From: Viola odorata
Taxonomy: Eukaryota; Streptophyta; Magnoliopsida; Malpighiales; Violaceae
Reading direction: 5' to 3'
Assembly: GCA_963691705.1 (NCBI GenBank)
Contig: OY829544.1
Coordinates: forward strand, 3,231,501 to 3,295,500
Length of the DNA stretch: 64,000 nucleotides
Shown: piece after piece, positions 52,736 through 64,000 of the stretch
How the letters are laid out: each line of letters opens with the position of its first letter
Numbering within the stretch: position 1 is the first letter of the stretch
The notes under the pieces: generated by a model
Seen by the model: only the letters and a program-made list of their open reading frames with translations
Told to the model about the DNA's origin: nothing
The model's database searches: none
Made by a program: the position numbers and the translations under genes

Positions 52736-54868
52736 GGGAAGAAGATCACTTGTTGGTGTTGAAGTTGCTCTCAAAGTCTGAGGAAGCAAAGAAATGGTCA
52801 AAAACAAGAAAGAAAGAGAAGAGAATGGATCTAAGAATTAAGGATCTTGTTCTTTCTTTATTTTACTTTTTCCTGTCAATGTTATGGGAAACAAGCTGAG
52901 AGGAAAAGTTAGAAATAAATTTGTTGTTGCTCAAAATTAATTGAATAGTGGGTACAAATTGGCTGTGCCTTAGACAGCTTCTCTGCAGCTTCTCATGGAG
53001 CCCCATGCTCTCTCTTATATCACCACTTATTGCCATCCCATTTCTTTCAAATACTAATATTACCATCTTTTATATTAATTAATTATTAAATAATTTAGCT
53101 ACAACCCAAGACAAAAACAGTACGAGAATGATGCGTTGTATGTTTGGAAAGCAAGTACATTTTAAATACTTGTTTCAATCTCAAAATTGCAATTTGGTAC
53201 AATGATAAAAACGAGTCTTGTAATTCAATTTGACAATTATTTATCTTTAAACGAGTCGACGTGATTAAAATGTATATTTATCTATTGCGAACAAACTTAA
53301 TCTCGATCTAATAAGAATTAGACAATTGTTATGCATCAAACAAGTTGCCTTCCAAGAAAAAAAATCCTACAGTTGGCGTATCAACGCGAAAAGGGCTGTG
53401 TTTTTGCAAATTGGGGCAAACTTATAAAAAAGGTTTACTAATTTGCTTAGGAAACAGATCCAGTCATCCCGTTCATTATTATGCCAGAATTTAAATTTTG
53501 TGGTCCTTAACTCTTCTTCTTTTTACATTATTATCCTTCTTAATTATTAATTAAATTGGAACTCAATTTTTATTTTTTTATCATTAACTCAATTTCTAAA
53601 TTATGTTCTGTCTCCCATACCCTGCTCGATCGGCTGCTTCCCCACAGTTGTAGCCCTCAATGCATGGAAGACGTAAAGCCTCTCAACTATCCTGCCCTTA
53701 TCAACAATGCTCTCATAAAAATTCAAGAAACGAGCCATACCCAATTGGCCAATTGCACGATGAATTCTTAAGTGAATTTATTTCGCTACATAGGATAGTA
53801 GACTAAACCAATAATAACATGACTAGTGTATAAAAATTCTACAAAATGAACCATACTCAATTGCCCCCGAAGTGAAAAGCAAGAAACAAAGAAGACAGGA
53901 CAATAAATGTAGCAATGGTAAGACAAGTTGGCAATTTTTATGTCAACCGTGAGTCTTTTTCCCCCCTTTTTTTAGTGAGAAGTGAAAGGTAGCGCCCGAA
54001 ATAAATTAATATGATATGTTGACGTTTGATTTAGGTCATGACACTCTTGAATTATCGAATCAGTGCAGTTTAAAATTTGATAATTAAGTAGAGTTTGACT
54101 AGGAAATCTTATCAATTCAAACAGTTAAGTTAATCGATCTAATAAGTTGAACCGATTGATTCACACGTGTATAGCCTTATTATAATTTAATGAATAAAAC
54201 ACAATTCATGCCTAGCTCTAGTGACTTGAGTTATCCACGATGACTAATCAATGGATAAGGGAAGTGGGTGTATACCCAATTAATTTAGAAAAGTTGCACA
54301 CTTAAGTAAGTAAGGTAGGTGGCTAGGTAGCATGAAGATGGAAATCCAAATGGAAGATGATGAGGAAACCAAGTCTTGGGTAGCTAATGAAAGGACGAGA
54401 AAGGGTTTCATGTCCGTATAGTACATAGACAAAATGTGTATCAATCATCAATCATATATAAACTCAAAGTTTTGGCTTATATAATGCTGGATTTCGAAAA
54501 AGAAAACACAAGGAGGCAGGAATGATGGAGGTGATATGGGTATAGTGAGATAAGTTCAACATGTTTGGAATATTTCATATGCATTTCTATGTCCCTTTTT
54601 CGGGCCTACAATACAATATATATCATGCATGCCTCAGATCTTCCTGACCCGATGGAACATGCCTACCTCTTTTTCTTTATTTAATAAATATTCTAAGAAG
54701 CATCGTATATTAATTTTAATTTCATTTCTTCTTCTTCAAAGTGCGCAGTTTATACAACTAATTAATTAATTTTTGCTCTCCCCAACCTTGTCTGCTGCTT
54801 TGCAGCTGTCATTGGACTTGTTGTCATCCCCACAATTATATGTGTGTTCTTAGCTAATTAAAAAAAAG
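52736..54868. other. AT-rich spacer
   Basis: No coding frame or terminal repeat pair is recognisable. The left part is the 3' UTR of the SOFL gene. Confidence 0.45.
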
Positions 54869-54873
54869 GTCGA

Positions 54874-55452
54874 TATTGAAATTGTCAACACCGTAGAAAT
54901 TAATCAAAGAAAAATTTCTAAGGTGCAGCAAAGGTTGATTCTCTGCACCGTCGGTAAGAAAAAAGATGAAGAAAAATTTCTTTGGTTATGAGCTGACCAA
55001 AGAAAATGAATGAAGAAATAAATAAAAAATAAGCAAAAGTTGATTCTTGCACTGTCGGCAAGGAAAAAGAGGATGAAGGAAATTTTCAATGGTAGGTACC
55101 TACTAATGAAGAAAAATAATAATAATAAAAAAAATTAAAAAGGTAATTGGTGCAGTGAAGTTTTGTACCTATAAATACATATGCATGCATTCTCTAAAAT
55201 GCAGTGCATTGGAGAACAAGAGAGTGAAGTGCAACGCAGTGCACAAGAGAGAAAATAAAAGAGAGGGAGTGAGGCATAGTAGTGAAATAAAAGTGTGTGT
55301 GAGAGTGAGTGTTGTATGCCTATCCAAAGGCAATAAATATTATATCTCATTTGTAGTTTTTCTACTTCCATTAATTAAAAGTTCAGTTTTTTGTTCGTAT
55401 CTCCACCCGGTTGATTATTAGCTTTGTTAATTTTCACCACCTTTGTTCAACA
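54874..55452 (+). repeat. Left (5') LTR of the second copia element
   Basis: 579 bp. It carries a TATAAATA box at 55170-55177. A diverged tandem repeat lies inside (around 54932-54975 and 55038-55080, both built on GTTGATTCT...TGCAC.GTCGG). Confidence 0.95.
55170..55177 (+). promoter_or_regulatory. TATA box of the copia LTR promoter
   Basis: TATAAATA inside the 5' LTR; the same box stands at 59826-59833 in the 3' LTR. Transcription would start about 30 nt downstream, making the R region. Confidence 0.6.
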
Positions 55453-55455
55453 ATC

Positions 55456-55467
55456 TGGTAGCGGAGC
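55456..55467 (+). other. Primer-binding site of the second copia element
   Basis: TGGTAGCGGAGC, identical to the site of the element at 9310-14690, 3 nt inside the LTR. Confidence 0.7.
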
Positions 55468-55485
55468 TTGGTTGGTTATCGGACC

Positions 55486-58400
55486 ATGGGTGACCTTCAA
55501 GTTGTTGGTGGAATTAAAAAGCTCAATAATCAAAACTACACTTCTTGGTCTACTTGCTTGATGTCTTACATGCAAGGACAAGATTTGTGGGAGATAGTAA
55601 ATGGAAGTGAAGTCACACCACCAGAGACGGAGGATACAAACGGTTCTCTTCGAAAATGGAAGATCAAAGCGGGCAAAGCAATGTTCGCTTTGAAGACAAC
55701 AGTTGATGAAGAGGTCCTGGAGTATATCCGCGATGCCAAAACTCCCAATGAAGCTTGGGATACGTTCACTAAGCGATTCTCGAAGAAGAATGACACAAGA
55801 CTCCAACTTTTAGAAAGTGAGTTATTGTCAATAATGCAACATGATTTGACAATTGCTCAATACTTTCATAAAGTGAAGTCGTTGTGCCGAGAAATTTCTG
55901 AATTAGATCCAGAAGCTCCAATCGGAGAAACCAGGATGAAAAGAATAATCATCCATGGTTTGAGGCCCGAGTACAGAGGGTTCGTCGCTGCAGTACAGGG
56001 ATGGCCGACCCAACCATCACTTGTTGAGTTCGAAGATTTGCTAGCTAGTCAAGAAGCATTAGCTAAGCAGATTGGTGGAGTTTCGCTAAAAGGTGAAGAG
56101 GAAGCACTCTACACCAACAAAAATCGGCGAAATTTTAAGCAGCGGACAGTTGGTAGATCTAAAAGAAATGTTGATAAGACTGCGAGCAATCATGGTGAAG
56201 GAAGCGCTCGCCCAGGGGGAGCTTATGTCAAAAATAAAAAGTTCGAAGGGAAGTGCTACAACTGCGGAAAGATGGGACATAAAGCAAGCTCTTGTTGGTC
56301 AAAGAAAAAGACCATGGAGAGCAACGCCGCCACTTCTAACTGTGAAGAAGAGTGGGATATTGAGGCAGACTTTGTTGCAGAAGAGGAGGAAAATGCTTCT
56401 ACAGCAATAACATCCAATCGAATTGATTACAAGAATGATTGGATTGTTGATTCAGGTTGCTCAAATCACATGACAGGTGATAAAGAGAAGCTGCAAAACC
56501 TGTCAAAGTACAAGGGGAACCACGTGGTGGTAACAGCAAATGACTCGAGGTTACCGATAGCACACACCGGTAAAACAAAAGTCTCCTCTAAACAGGATGC
56601 TATTATGATGCCCCTTGAAGATGTCTACCATGTCCCAGGAATAAGGAAAAATCTTCTTTCTGTTACACAACTAACATCTTCTGGCAATTATGTGCTGTTT
56701 GGTCCACATGATGTTAAAATATACCGGGAGCTTAAAATTTTGGAAGAACCAGTGATGAAGGGAAGAAGATTACCGACAGCATACGTGATGTCGGCAGAGA
56801 CGGCATATGTAGACAAGAAAAGAAAAAATGAGACTGTAGACTTATGGCACATGCGGCTTAGTCATGTTAGCTATTCCAAGCTAGACGTGATGATGAAAAA
56901 GTCAATACTGAGAGGACTTCCTCAACTAGAAGTGAGAATTGACACGATATGTGCAGGGTGTCAGTACGGAAAAGCGCATCAGTTGCCGTATGAAAAGTCT
57001 AAATTCAAGGCGAAGGAACCATTAGAGTTAATTCACTCTGATGTGTTTGGACCAGTCAAACAAGCATCTATCAGCGGGATGAAGTACATGGTAACCTTCA
57101 TTGATGACTTCTCCAGATATTTCTGGGTCTATTTTTTGAAGGAAAAATCTGAAACTTTTTCAAAGTTCAAAGAGTTCAAAGATGCGGCTAAAGCTGAAGT
57201 TGGCAAATCTGTTATTTGTCTACGCACAGATAATGGTGGAGAATATACTTCACATGAGTTCTCTGATTTCCTACGGAAGTGTCGAATACGTCATCAGTTC
57301 ACATGTGCAAATACTCCACAGCAAAATGGTGTCGCTGAAAGGAAGAATAGGCACATGACAGAAATATGTCGAAGTATGCTCCATGCAAAGAATGTTCCAG
57401 GAAGGTTCTGGGTAGAAGCAATGAAGACCGTAACCTTCGTGATCAATAGGCTTCCACAACAAAGGCTAAGCTTTGTTTCACCCTTTGAAAAATTATGGAG
57501 CATGAAACCTTCAGTCGGACATTTCCGAGTCTTCGGATGTGTATGCTATGTATTTGTACCTGACCATTTACGTAGCAAGATGGACAAGAAAGCTGTTAGA
57601 TGTATATTTGTGGGATACGACAGTCAAAAGAAAGGATGGAGATGTTGTGATCCTACAAATGGAAAGTGCTACACGTCCAGAAATGTGATATTTGATGAAG
57701 CGTCTTCGTGGTGGTCCTCAAACAAGACGACACTGCCAGACTCGGATGATTTCAAAGATAAATTGGAATCTTCTCAGCTCCAATTTAGTCCAGAAGAAAG
57801 TCAGGATACAGAGAGTGATGAAGATGCTGAAAAGAAGGCAACACAAGGTCCTTGGCAAACTGGTGTACACCAACAACCAAGTGAAGATGAGGTTGAAGAA
57901 CCAGTTTCACTCAGGAGGTCTACTAGGGTTAGAAAACCAAACCCTAAGTATGCCAATGCCGCCTTGGTAGAAGAAGATGCAAAAGAACCAGAGACATTTG
58001 AGGAAGCATTCCAGAAGCTGGAATGGACTAAAGCAATGAAAGAAGAAATTGCTGCACTAGAGCAAAATCAGACTTGGGAGCTTGTGCCAAAACCGAAGGA
58101 TGTGAAACCTATTTCCTGCAAATGGGTTTACAAGATAAAGCGTCGCCCGGATGGATCAATTGAAAGGCACAAGGCTCGACTAGTAGCTCGTGGTTTTTCA
58201 CAGCAGTATGGATTGGACTATGATGAGACGTTTAGTCCAGTAGCGAAGCTTACAACAGTGCGAGTTTTACTTGCGCTCGCAGCTAGTAAGGATTGGAAGT
58301 TGTGGCAGATGGATGTGAAGAATGCATTTCTTCATGGAGAATTGGATCGGGAGATCTACATGAACCAACCAATGGGTTTTCAGAGTCAAGACCATCCTGA

Positions 58401-59535
58401 ATTTGTCTGTAAGCTTCGGAAGGCGCTCTACGGCTTAAAGCAAGCACCAAGAGCCTGGTATGGGAAGATTGCTGAATTTCTTACTCATACTGGTTATTCA
58501 GTAACACCTGCAGATTCCAGTTTATTTGTCAAAGCTAATGGAGGAAAGCTGGCTATTGTGCTAGTATATGTGGATGATTTGATCATTACGGGAGATTGTG
58601 AAGATGAGATTCTTCAAACGAAGGAGAATTTGTCTGTTCGCTTTCAGATGAAAGAACTCGGTCAACTCAAGCACTTCCTTGGGTTAGAGGTTGATCGTAC
58701 TCCTGAAGGAATATTCCTCCATCAGAAAAAGTACTCCAATGATCTGTTAAAGAAGTTTGGAATGCTTAACTGCAAGCCAGTTTCGACACCAATGGAGCCA
58801 AACGCAAAGATGTGCGCTAATGAAGGGAAAGACTTGGAAGATGCAACAATGTACCGATAGTTGGTTGGTAGTTTAATCTACTTAACCTTAACAAGACCTG
58901 ATATTTCTTATGCAGTTGGTGTGATGAGTCGGTACATGCAAAATCCAAAGAAGCCTCACCTCGAAGCAGTTCGGCGAATTTTGAGATACGTGAAGAATAC
59001 ACTTGGCTATGGTATTATGTACAAGAAAGGTGGAGATGGCAAACTAGTTGGCTACTGTGATGCTAACTATGCAGGTGATCATGATACTCGACGCTCAACT
59101 ACAGGGTATGTTTTTATGCTTGGATCTGGAGCAGTTTCTTGGTGTAGCAAAAGACAACCAACGGTGTCTTTGTCAACAACAGAAGCAGAGTACCGAGCAG
59201 CAGCAATGGCAGCTCAAGAGAGTACTTGGCTGATGCAGCTACTGGAGGACTTGCATCAAGCAACAGAGTATGCAATTCCATTGTATTGCGATAATTTGTC
59301 GGCAATACGTTTGGCGGAGAATCCAGTTTTTCATGCAAGAACTAAACACGTGGAAGTGCATTATCATTTTATCAGGGAAAAGGTTTTGCAAGAAGAAATT
59401 GGACTGGAGCATGTTAAGACAGAAGATCAAGCTGCAGATTTGTTCACAAAAAGTTTGAGTGGAGTTAAGCTTGAAAAGCTTTGTCATCAGATGGGTATGA
59501 TAAGGGCGAAAGTCGGTGTTGAGGGGGAGTATTGA
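55486..59535 (+). pseudogene. Copia gag-pol polyprotein, interrupted by one stop
   Basis: The start is the ATG at 55486 (MGDLQVVGG), as the frame further upstream begins without ATG. Domains in order: gag with a CCHC knuckle (CYNCGKMGHKASSCW); protease DSG (WIVDSGCSNHM); the His/Cys pre-integrase motif (LWHMRLSH); integrase core (HSDVFGP, TDNGGEY, NGVAERKNR); reverse transcriptase (LVYVDDLIITG); then an in-frame TAG at 58858-58860; after it the RT/RNase H part ([33 protein letters not shown]) to the TGA-side end at 59535. The frame before and after the stop is the same, so a single base change explains the break. The two halves cannot make one protein without read-through. Confidence 0.92.
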
Positions 59536-60108
59536 AATTGTCAACACCGTAGAAATTAATCAAAGAAAAATTTCTAAGGTGCAGCAAAGGTTGATTCTCT
59601 GCACCGTCGGTAAGAAAAAAGATGAAGAAAAATTTCTTTGGTTATGAGCTGACCAAAGAAAATGAATGAAGAAATAAATAAAAAATAAGCAAAAGTTGAT
59701 TCTTGCACTGTCGGTAAGGAAAAAGAGGATGAAGGAAATTTTCAATGGTAGGTACCTACTAATGAAGAAAAATAATAATAATAAAAAAAATTAAAAAGGT
59801 AATTGGTGCAGTGAAGTTTTGTACCTATAAATACATATGCATGCATTCTCTAAAATGCAGTGCATTGGAGAGCAAGAGAGTGAAGTGCAACGCAGTGCAC
59901 AAGAGAGAAAATAAAAGAGAGGGAGTGAGGCATAGTAGTGAAATAAAAGTGTGTGTGAGAGTGAGTGTTGTATGCCTATCCAAAGGCAATAAATATTATA
60001 TCTCATTTGTAGTTTTTCTACTTCCATTAATTAAAAGTTCAGTTTTTTGTTCGTATCTCCACCCGGTTGATTATTAGCTTTGTTAATTTTCACCACCTTT
60101 GTTCAACA
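59530..60108 (+). repeat. Right (3') LTR of the second copia element
   Basis: 579 bp; differences from the left LTR are a C/T in the GTCGGyAAGG segment and an A/G in GGAGrrCAAG. Confidence 0.95.
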
Positions 60109-60113
60109 GTCGA

Positions 60114-62222
60114 TTTCTTCAAATTTAGAATATTGTCAAACTTTTGAACTATCCCCACATGCATGCTTGTTTTTAGATAAGGCTTGTTCATGGAATGATC
60201 ATCATCAGTACTATATTCTTAATTCATTAGTGGGAGTGCTCCATTTGGTTAAAAAATACTTGCTAATTAAAAACATATTCAAGGTGGTATTTGATGTGAA
60301 ACAGATAGAGGAGGAGTTTCTGAATTAAAGAAGTTCTAACCGGGTTTATCCGTAAAACGAACATAATTTTTTATCTAACTATTAAATCAGATTGAAATTT
60401 AACAGGCAATGATTCCATTAAAACATAAATAAATTCACCTCGGTTGAAGACTCATAGTAAGTGGTTGATTTCCATGCCCAAATTGTCCAAATTCAGCCTT
60501 GAAAGTTCAAAAGCAGACTTTTAATTAGGTTTTTCTGTAATTGTTTTCAACATTTTCTATTATTTTTAGACTTAAAAGTATGCATAATTTTATTATTATA
60601 AATGACAGGCATTGTATTTATTCTCTGGAGTGAGAATTCAATAGTTTCCTGTCAACGTTAACTATATTAATTAATTTAATGTGAAAATAATAAGATTAGG
60701 GATACATGATTGTAATTGGATAAGGATGTAAGTATAAGTATGGGGGGAGAGTACATTGCCCTTCCAACCACCGCCAAAACAAAGGCTTCAATCCCTATAC
60801 TCTAAAGTGTAAGCTATGATGCTACATTGCAGAACAGAGAAGAGAAGAGGGTTTGTCGTTTTATGGGATAATTGGTAATTTGTGTTGCTGTCTCCAATGC
60901 CGTTTTAACTCCAAATGTTCCCATTTCTCTTGACAATCCACTCCTTGTCCCTTATCGTCTCTGCGCAGTGCATACCGCATACTGCATAGTACTGCGCATG
61001 TGTCACACCAAACTAAAACCTAACATTAAAAATCACTCAATCTCGACATGCCATAGATCTAAATCTTTGTTTGTTTCTTTGCTTGGTTCCCCTCTTCCGA
61101 TCGTCCGATTTCATTGTTTGATAACCGGTCATAAAATTATAAGAAAGAGCTTAAAATTCCATTGCTCGATAACACTATCATATATTGTAAAGTTCCATCT
61201 TTACCGTCTACAAGATATGATAAAAATTGAATACACCATATTTTTATAGATAATTTCGTAGTTCAGTTGAAATTCATAGAATTATAAAACCGCGAAAGTT
61301 GGTCTAACATTTAGTGCTAGATAGACTCAACCAATCCTTCTAAGTAATAATAAAAAAGAATTATTACCCCGATCAAAATTATAGAAACCATTGAAAGAAA
61401 AGTTTAGTGCAACATATTTCGTAGAAACCATTAAACAATTTGGGTGTTGTGTATAAGGTTTACAAGCAAATGATTTGTAACGAGTACATTAGAACATGTA
61501 GGAAATATGAGGACAATGCATATTTATATTTTTCTTTCAAGATTGCGATCTGTCGAACATATATATATATACTTGTACTTTGAAGGACATTATTATTATT
61601 GTCACAATTTTTTGTTAATTAAACAGATACCCTACGATCTAGGGCTTCCTTTTTGTTGAGTGGAATTTATACTTATATTATATATAAGATCTCTAGCGGT
61701 GGAGTAGCACGTGGCGCGCTATAATGGTATGAAAAAACAAGTTTGATTAAAAGAGGGAAGGAAGAGGACTGTATGATGAGTATATTATAATGTGGACATG
61801 GGCCGAATTAAGAAACTACAAACGGAACAAAGCCCGTTATCAGAACGAGCAAGCCCATAGTTCAAGGGCTTTCGGCAAGTCATACAATGTTGATGGGCCC
61901 GCTAGTGTCGCAAATATAAGAATTAAGAATTTATAACTTCCCCCATCTTTTCCATTTTTTCCCCATGATGCTTGCTTTGAGATGGTTGTTGTGGCGGGTG
62001 GATGGATACTGGAGACAGTCCTCTAATTATCACTTACCGATAACATTTTTGCACCTTAACGAAGATGAATAGATTACTTCTGGCCAAGTAAATTTACGCA
62101 TTAGGGAAAAAGGGCATGAAACAAGGAACAACCTAGGGTTTTTCATGTGTTTTTTTCTTTAAACAAAACAGGTGAAATATTGAATTACAAAAACGACAGG
62201 AATTGGAGTGCAGATTTATTTT
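60114..62222. other. AT-rich spacer
   Basis: About 2.1 kb without a credible gene. ORFs at 60080-60328 and 60872-61249 have no family features. Confidence 0.45.
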
Positions 62223-62880
62223 TCATTTGTTATTTTTTAGCCAATCAAGAATAGCTTTCTCTGATTCACTAAGCTCCGTCTCGCTCTTCCCCCTCAAAGA
62301 TCCTTCTACAAAATCAAAATAGTCCTTGTAGTTTCTCTTGTAATAGCTATCCATCCTCTTTAAATCCAAATTTAACGGAAAGAAAGAAGAAAATAAACTA
62401 TCAACATGGCTCACCCAAAAACAAAGGAAAAACTACAATAGTATGGATAGATAACCATAAAATCGAAAATTCTGCAAAAAAAATGAACAATTTGACATAT
62501 AGTCTCTTACCTCCTTATCATTCTTTGCCTTATTTTCCTCTGATTTCTTCAAATATTCTGGTAAAATTTCAAAAAAAAAAAAGGGCAATTAATGGGAATC
62601 AAGAAAAATGAAAACTGAACACAAAATGAGATAAATGTAGAAAATATATATTATTACTTTGAAGGAGCTCAGTTTTGGAGTCATTGACTGAATAAGCAGC
62701 AAGAACAGCAGATAGGAGGATTCCTCTTCTTCCAGTGGTACTGCTTGTAGCAGATGTTGCCTCCCTTTTAGCTGCTACTTTTCTGTTTCTATGGTGGACT
62801 GCATAAACATTTGAAGAAGCATACTGGTTGACTGTAACTGTTAGTGCCATCAACACACTCTGCGATATTGTTGTGCTCAT
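62223..62880 (-). CDS. Small plastid-targeted protein, PsaN-annotated family (134 aa)
   Basis: Three exons, 62658-62880, 62511-62557 and 62223-62357, give 405 nt. The N terminus (MSTTISQSVLMALTV...) is Ser/Thr-rich and followed by a basic stretch, then TGRRGILLSAVLAAYS, the form of a plastid or thylakoid transit region. The C terminus is highly charged (SYYKRNYKDYFDFVEG... SESEKAILDWLKNNK). As I recall, Arabidopsis relatives are annotated as photosystem I subunit N, but the mature part here has no Cys, unlike classic PsaN, so its exact role is uncertain. An upstream in-frame ATG at 62928 would add 16 residues; 62880 fits a transit start better. All phases agree. Confidence 0.8.
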
Positions 62881-64000
62881 CTTTTTACCATTACACAAAC
62901 AAAGAAGTGAAGAACACAGACAAGCCACAATTTCAAAGCAAAACCTTATCCACTAGTTTTTTCTCTCTGATTGAGGTTTTGTTGATTTTGGGCCTTTTGC
63001 GCTTCAGCCCAATTGTGTATTTTCTGGATTTCAAATAATGGCCTTTTTCAAACGGATGGGCTCCTACCCAAGTTGCTCCCGTATCACACGAAGTGTCGGT
63101 TCCTATGATAAAAGATTTATCGTACAGACAGTCGCTTACAAATTCAATGCTAGCCTGAAAAAAATGATTGTTTTGGTTATTATGAAACTCGAAAAAATGA
63201 CAATCTAATAAAATATGGAAAGAGTAGTATTAAAATTAATGATATTCGTATTGGAATTGATTCGTTAAAAAATAAAAATATTTATAATAAGTATTTTTTT
63301 ATAAGCAATTTTTAAACCTATAGTCTTCTGCAATTAATTACCATATTCGAGGTTGGTAGTTGTAGGGTACAAGTCAAAGTACCATAAATTTGACTGTATG
63401 ACTACCAGTACATCCAGTGTGATTCACGTTTCCAATTTTTATTTTCAAAAGATATACTACTGCTTTCTACTTTAAAACAAGGCAGCTAGAGTACAAATTC
63501 ATCTAAAAATTAAATTGAAATTAAAAACAAGCTATAAATGCCGGCACAAGAAGGATGTTTAAATATTACAAATTGATTACATTAATCACTTAATTTCAGG
63601 TTTTTTCACATATAATTTTTTTATTTTTAACTGACGTTTTGAAATCGAACACGATAATTAAAGTAATAGTTGGTGAGAATAAATTTAATATTAAACAATC
63701 ATTTAAGTACTTTCCTCTTTCCTTCGTATTGAATAAATTAATTATAAAATATCTATAAAAAAACTACTGTATAAAATATTATTTATTTATGATTAAACTT
63801 TTTTTAATTTAAAAAACCAGGAGGTGAGCATCTTTATTTTAGAATGCGAAGGTGCACTAGCCATTTAGGTTGTCGTATACGGGGGGCCGCCAGCTGTTTT
63901 GGTGAGTGGGGCGTTCAAAAAAGCAAAGTACGAGGACTTTCCTCGGCGGCATCGCACGCTGACCCTTGACGTTCCGTGATTCTGAGTTAGGTTACTTAGG
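62881..64000. other. Upstream region and window end
   Basis: The part next to 62881 should hold the leader and promoter of the small plastid protein gene. The rest is AT-rich until about 63840, where the sequence turns GC-rich (ggggggccgcc and so on) up to the end. No gene is recognisable in the last 160 nt. Confidence 0.4.

Larger units (their letters stand above)
54874..60108 (+). mobile_element. Ty1/copia LTR retrotransposon with one nonsense codon
   Basis: The 5235-bp element has two LTRs of 579 bp (54874-55452 and 59530-60108) that differ at two places in my reading, and is flanked by GTCGA (54869-54873 and 60109-60113). A primer-binding site TGGTAGCGGAGC follows the left LTR (55456-55467) and a purine tract GAGGGGGAG precedes the right one (59521-59529). 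The LTRs start TATTG and end CAACA, where TGTTG...CAACA is usual. The gag-pol frame is complete except for one TAG. Confidence 0.95.

Noticed and set aside
54490..54680. Possible microRNA precursor
   Set aside because: A weak resemblance to an miR482-like word, but no good hairpin or star strand could be drawn by eye.

Overview
The window is nuclear DNA of a flowering plant, most likely a eudicot. The genes have many short introns with GT-AG borders, the spacers are AT-rich, and the products are plant-specific: a plastid-type diaminopimelate decarboxylase, NPF7, Sec14-nodulin, NAT, D-type cyclin, SOFL and a plastid protein of the PsaN-annotated family. Ty1/copia, Mutator-like, hAT, mariner/Stowaway and SINE-like elements are present. 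I could not fix the genus.

Left third (1-18.3 kb): a transposon-like end at the window edge, then a diaminopimelate decarboxylase gene (minus) with good splice sites but a 20-bp coding deletion. It stands head-to-head with an intact 191-aa gene of unknown function (plus) that carries a probable U12-type AT-AC intron. Next is an NPF7/NRT1.5-like transporter gene (minus, 7.9-16.1 kb), broken twice: by an 8-bp duplication in exon 2 and by a complete, apparently very young copia element in exon 3. Beyond its promoter lies a ~98% of 1 kb duplication of the 3' end of the unknown gene.

Middle (18.4-31.9 kb): two Sec14-nodulin (SFH-type) phosphatidylinositol-transfer genes in tail-to-tail orientation with almost the same exon sizes. 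The first is complete (587 aa). The second has lost a recognisable 5' end where a terminal-inverted-repeat element abuts the coding sequence. From 26.7 to 31.9 kb there is a nested transposon cluster: a MULE-type hairpin inside another TIR element; a second MULE with a hAT-like element in its right TIR, which itself holds a tRNA-derived SINE-like sequence; and a 3'-truncated mariner-like element.

Right half (32-64 kb): a CYSTM-type GYPPx-repeat gene (minus), a 14-exon nucleobase-ascorbate transporter gene (plus, 534 aa), a D-type cyclin gene (plus, 336 aa), a SOFL gene (plus), a nearly intact copia element with one nonsense codon (54.9-60.1 kb), and a small plastid-targeted protein gene (minus). 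Long spacers (45.8-51.8, 52.7-54.9, 60.1-62.2 kb) show no credible genes.

The genes do not form a pathway; this is an ordinary gene neighbourhood altered by transposons. The clearest story is local decay: two housekeeping or transport genes on the left are disabled while their splice sites and neighbours remain good, as expected where another gene copy exists elsewhere. I saw no new defence, biosynthetic or RNA system. The most unusual single features are the AT-AC intron and the transposon footprint plus copia insertion in the NPF gene.
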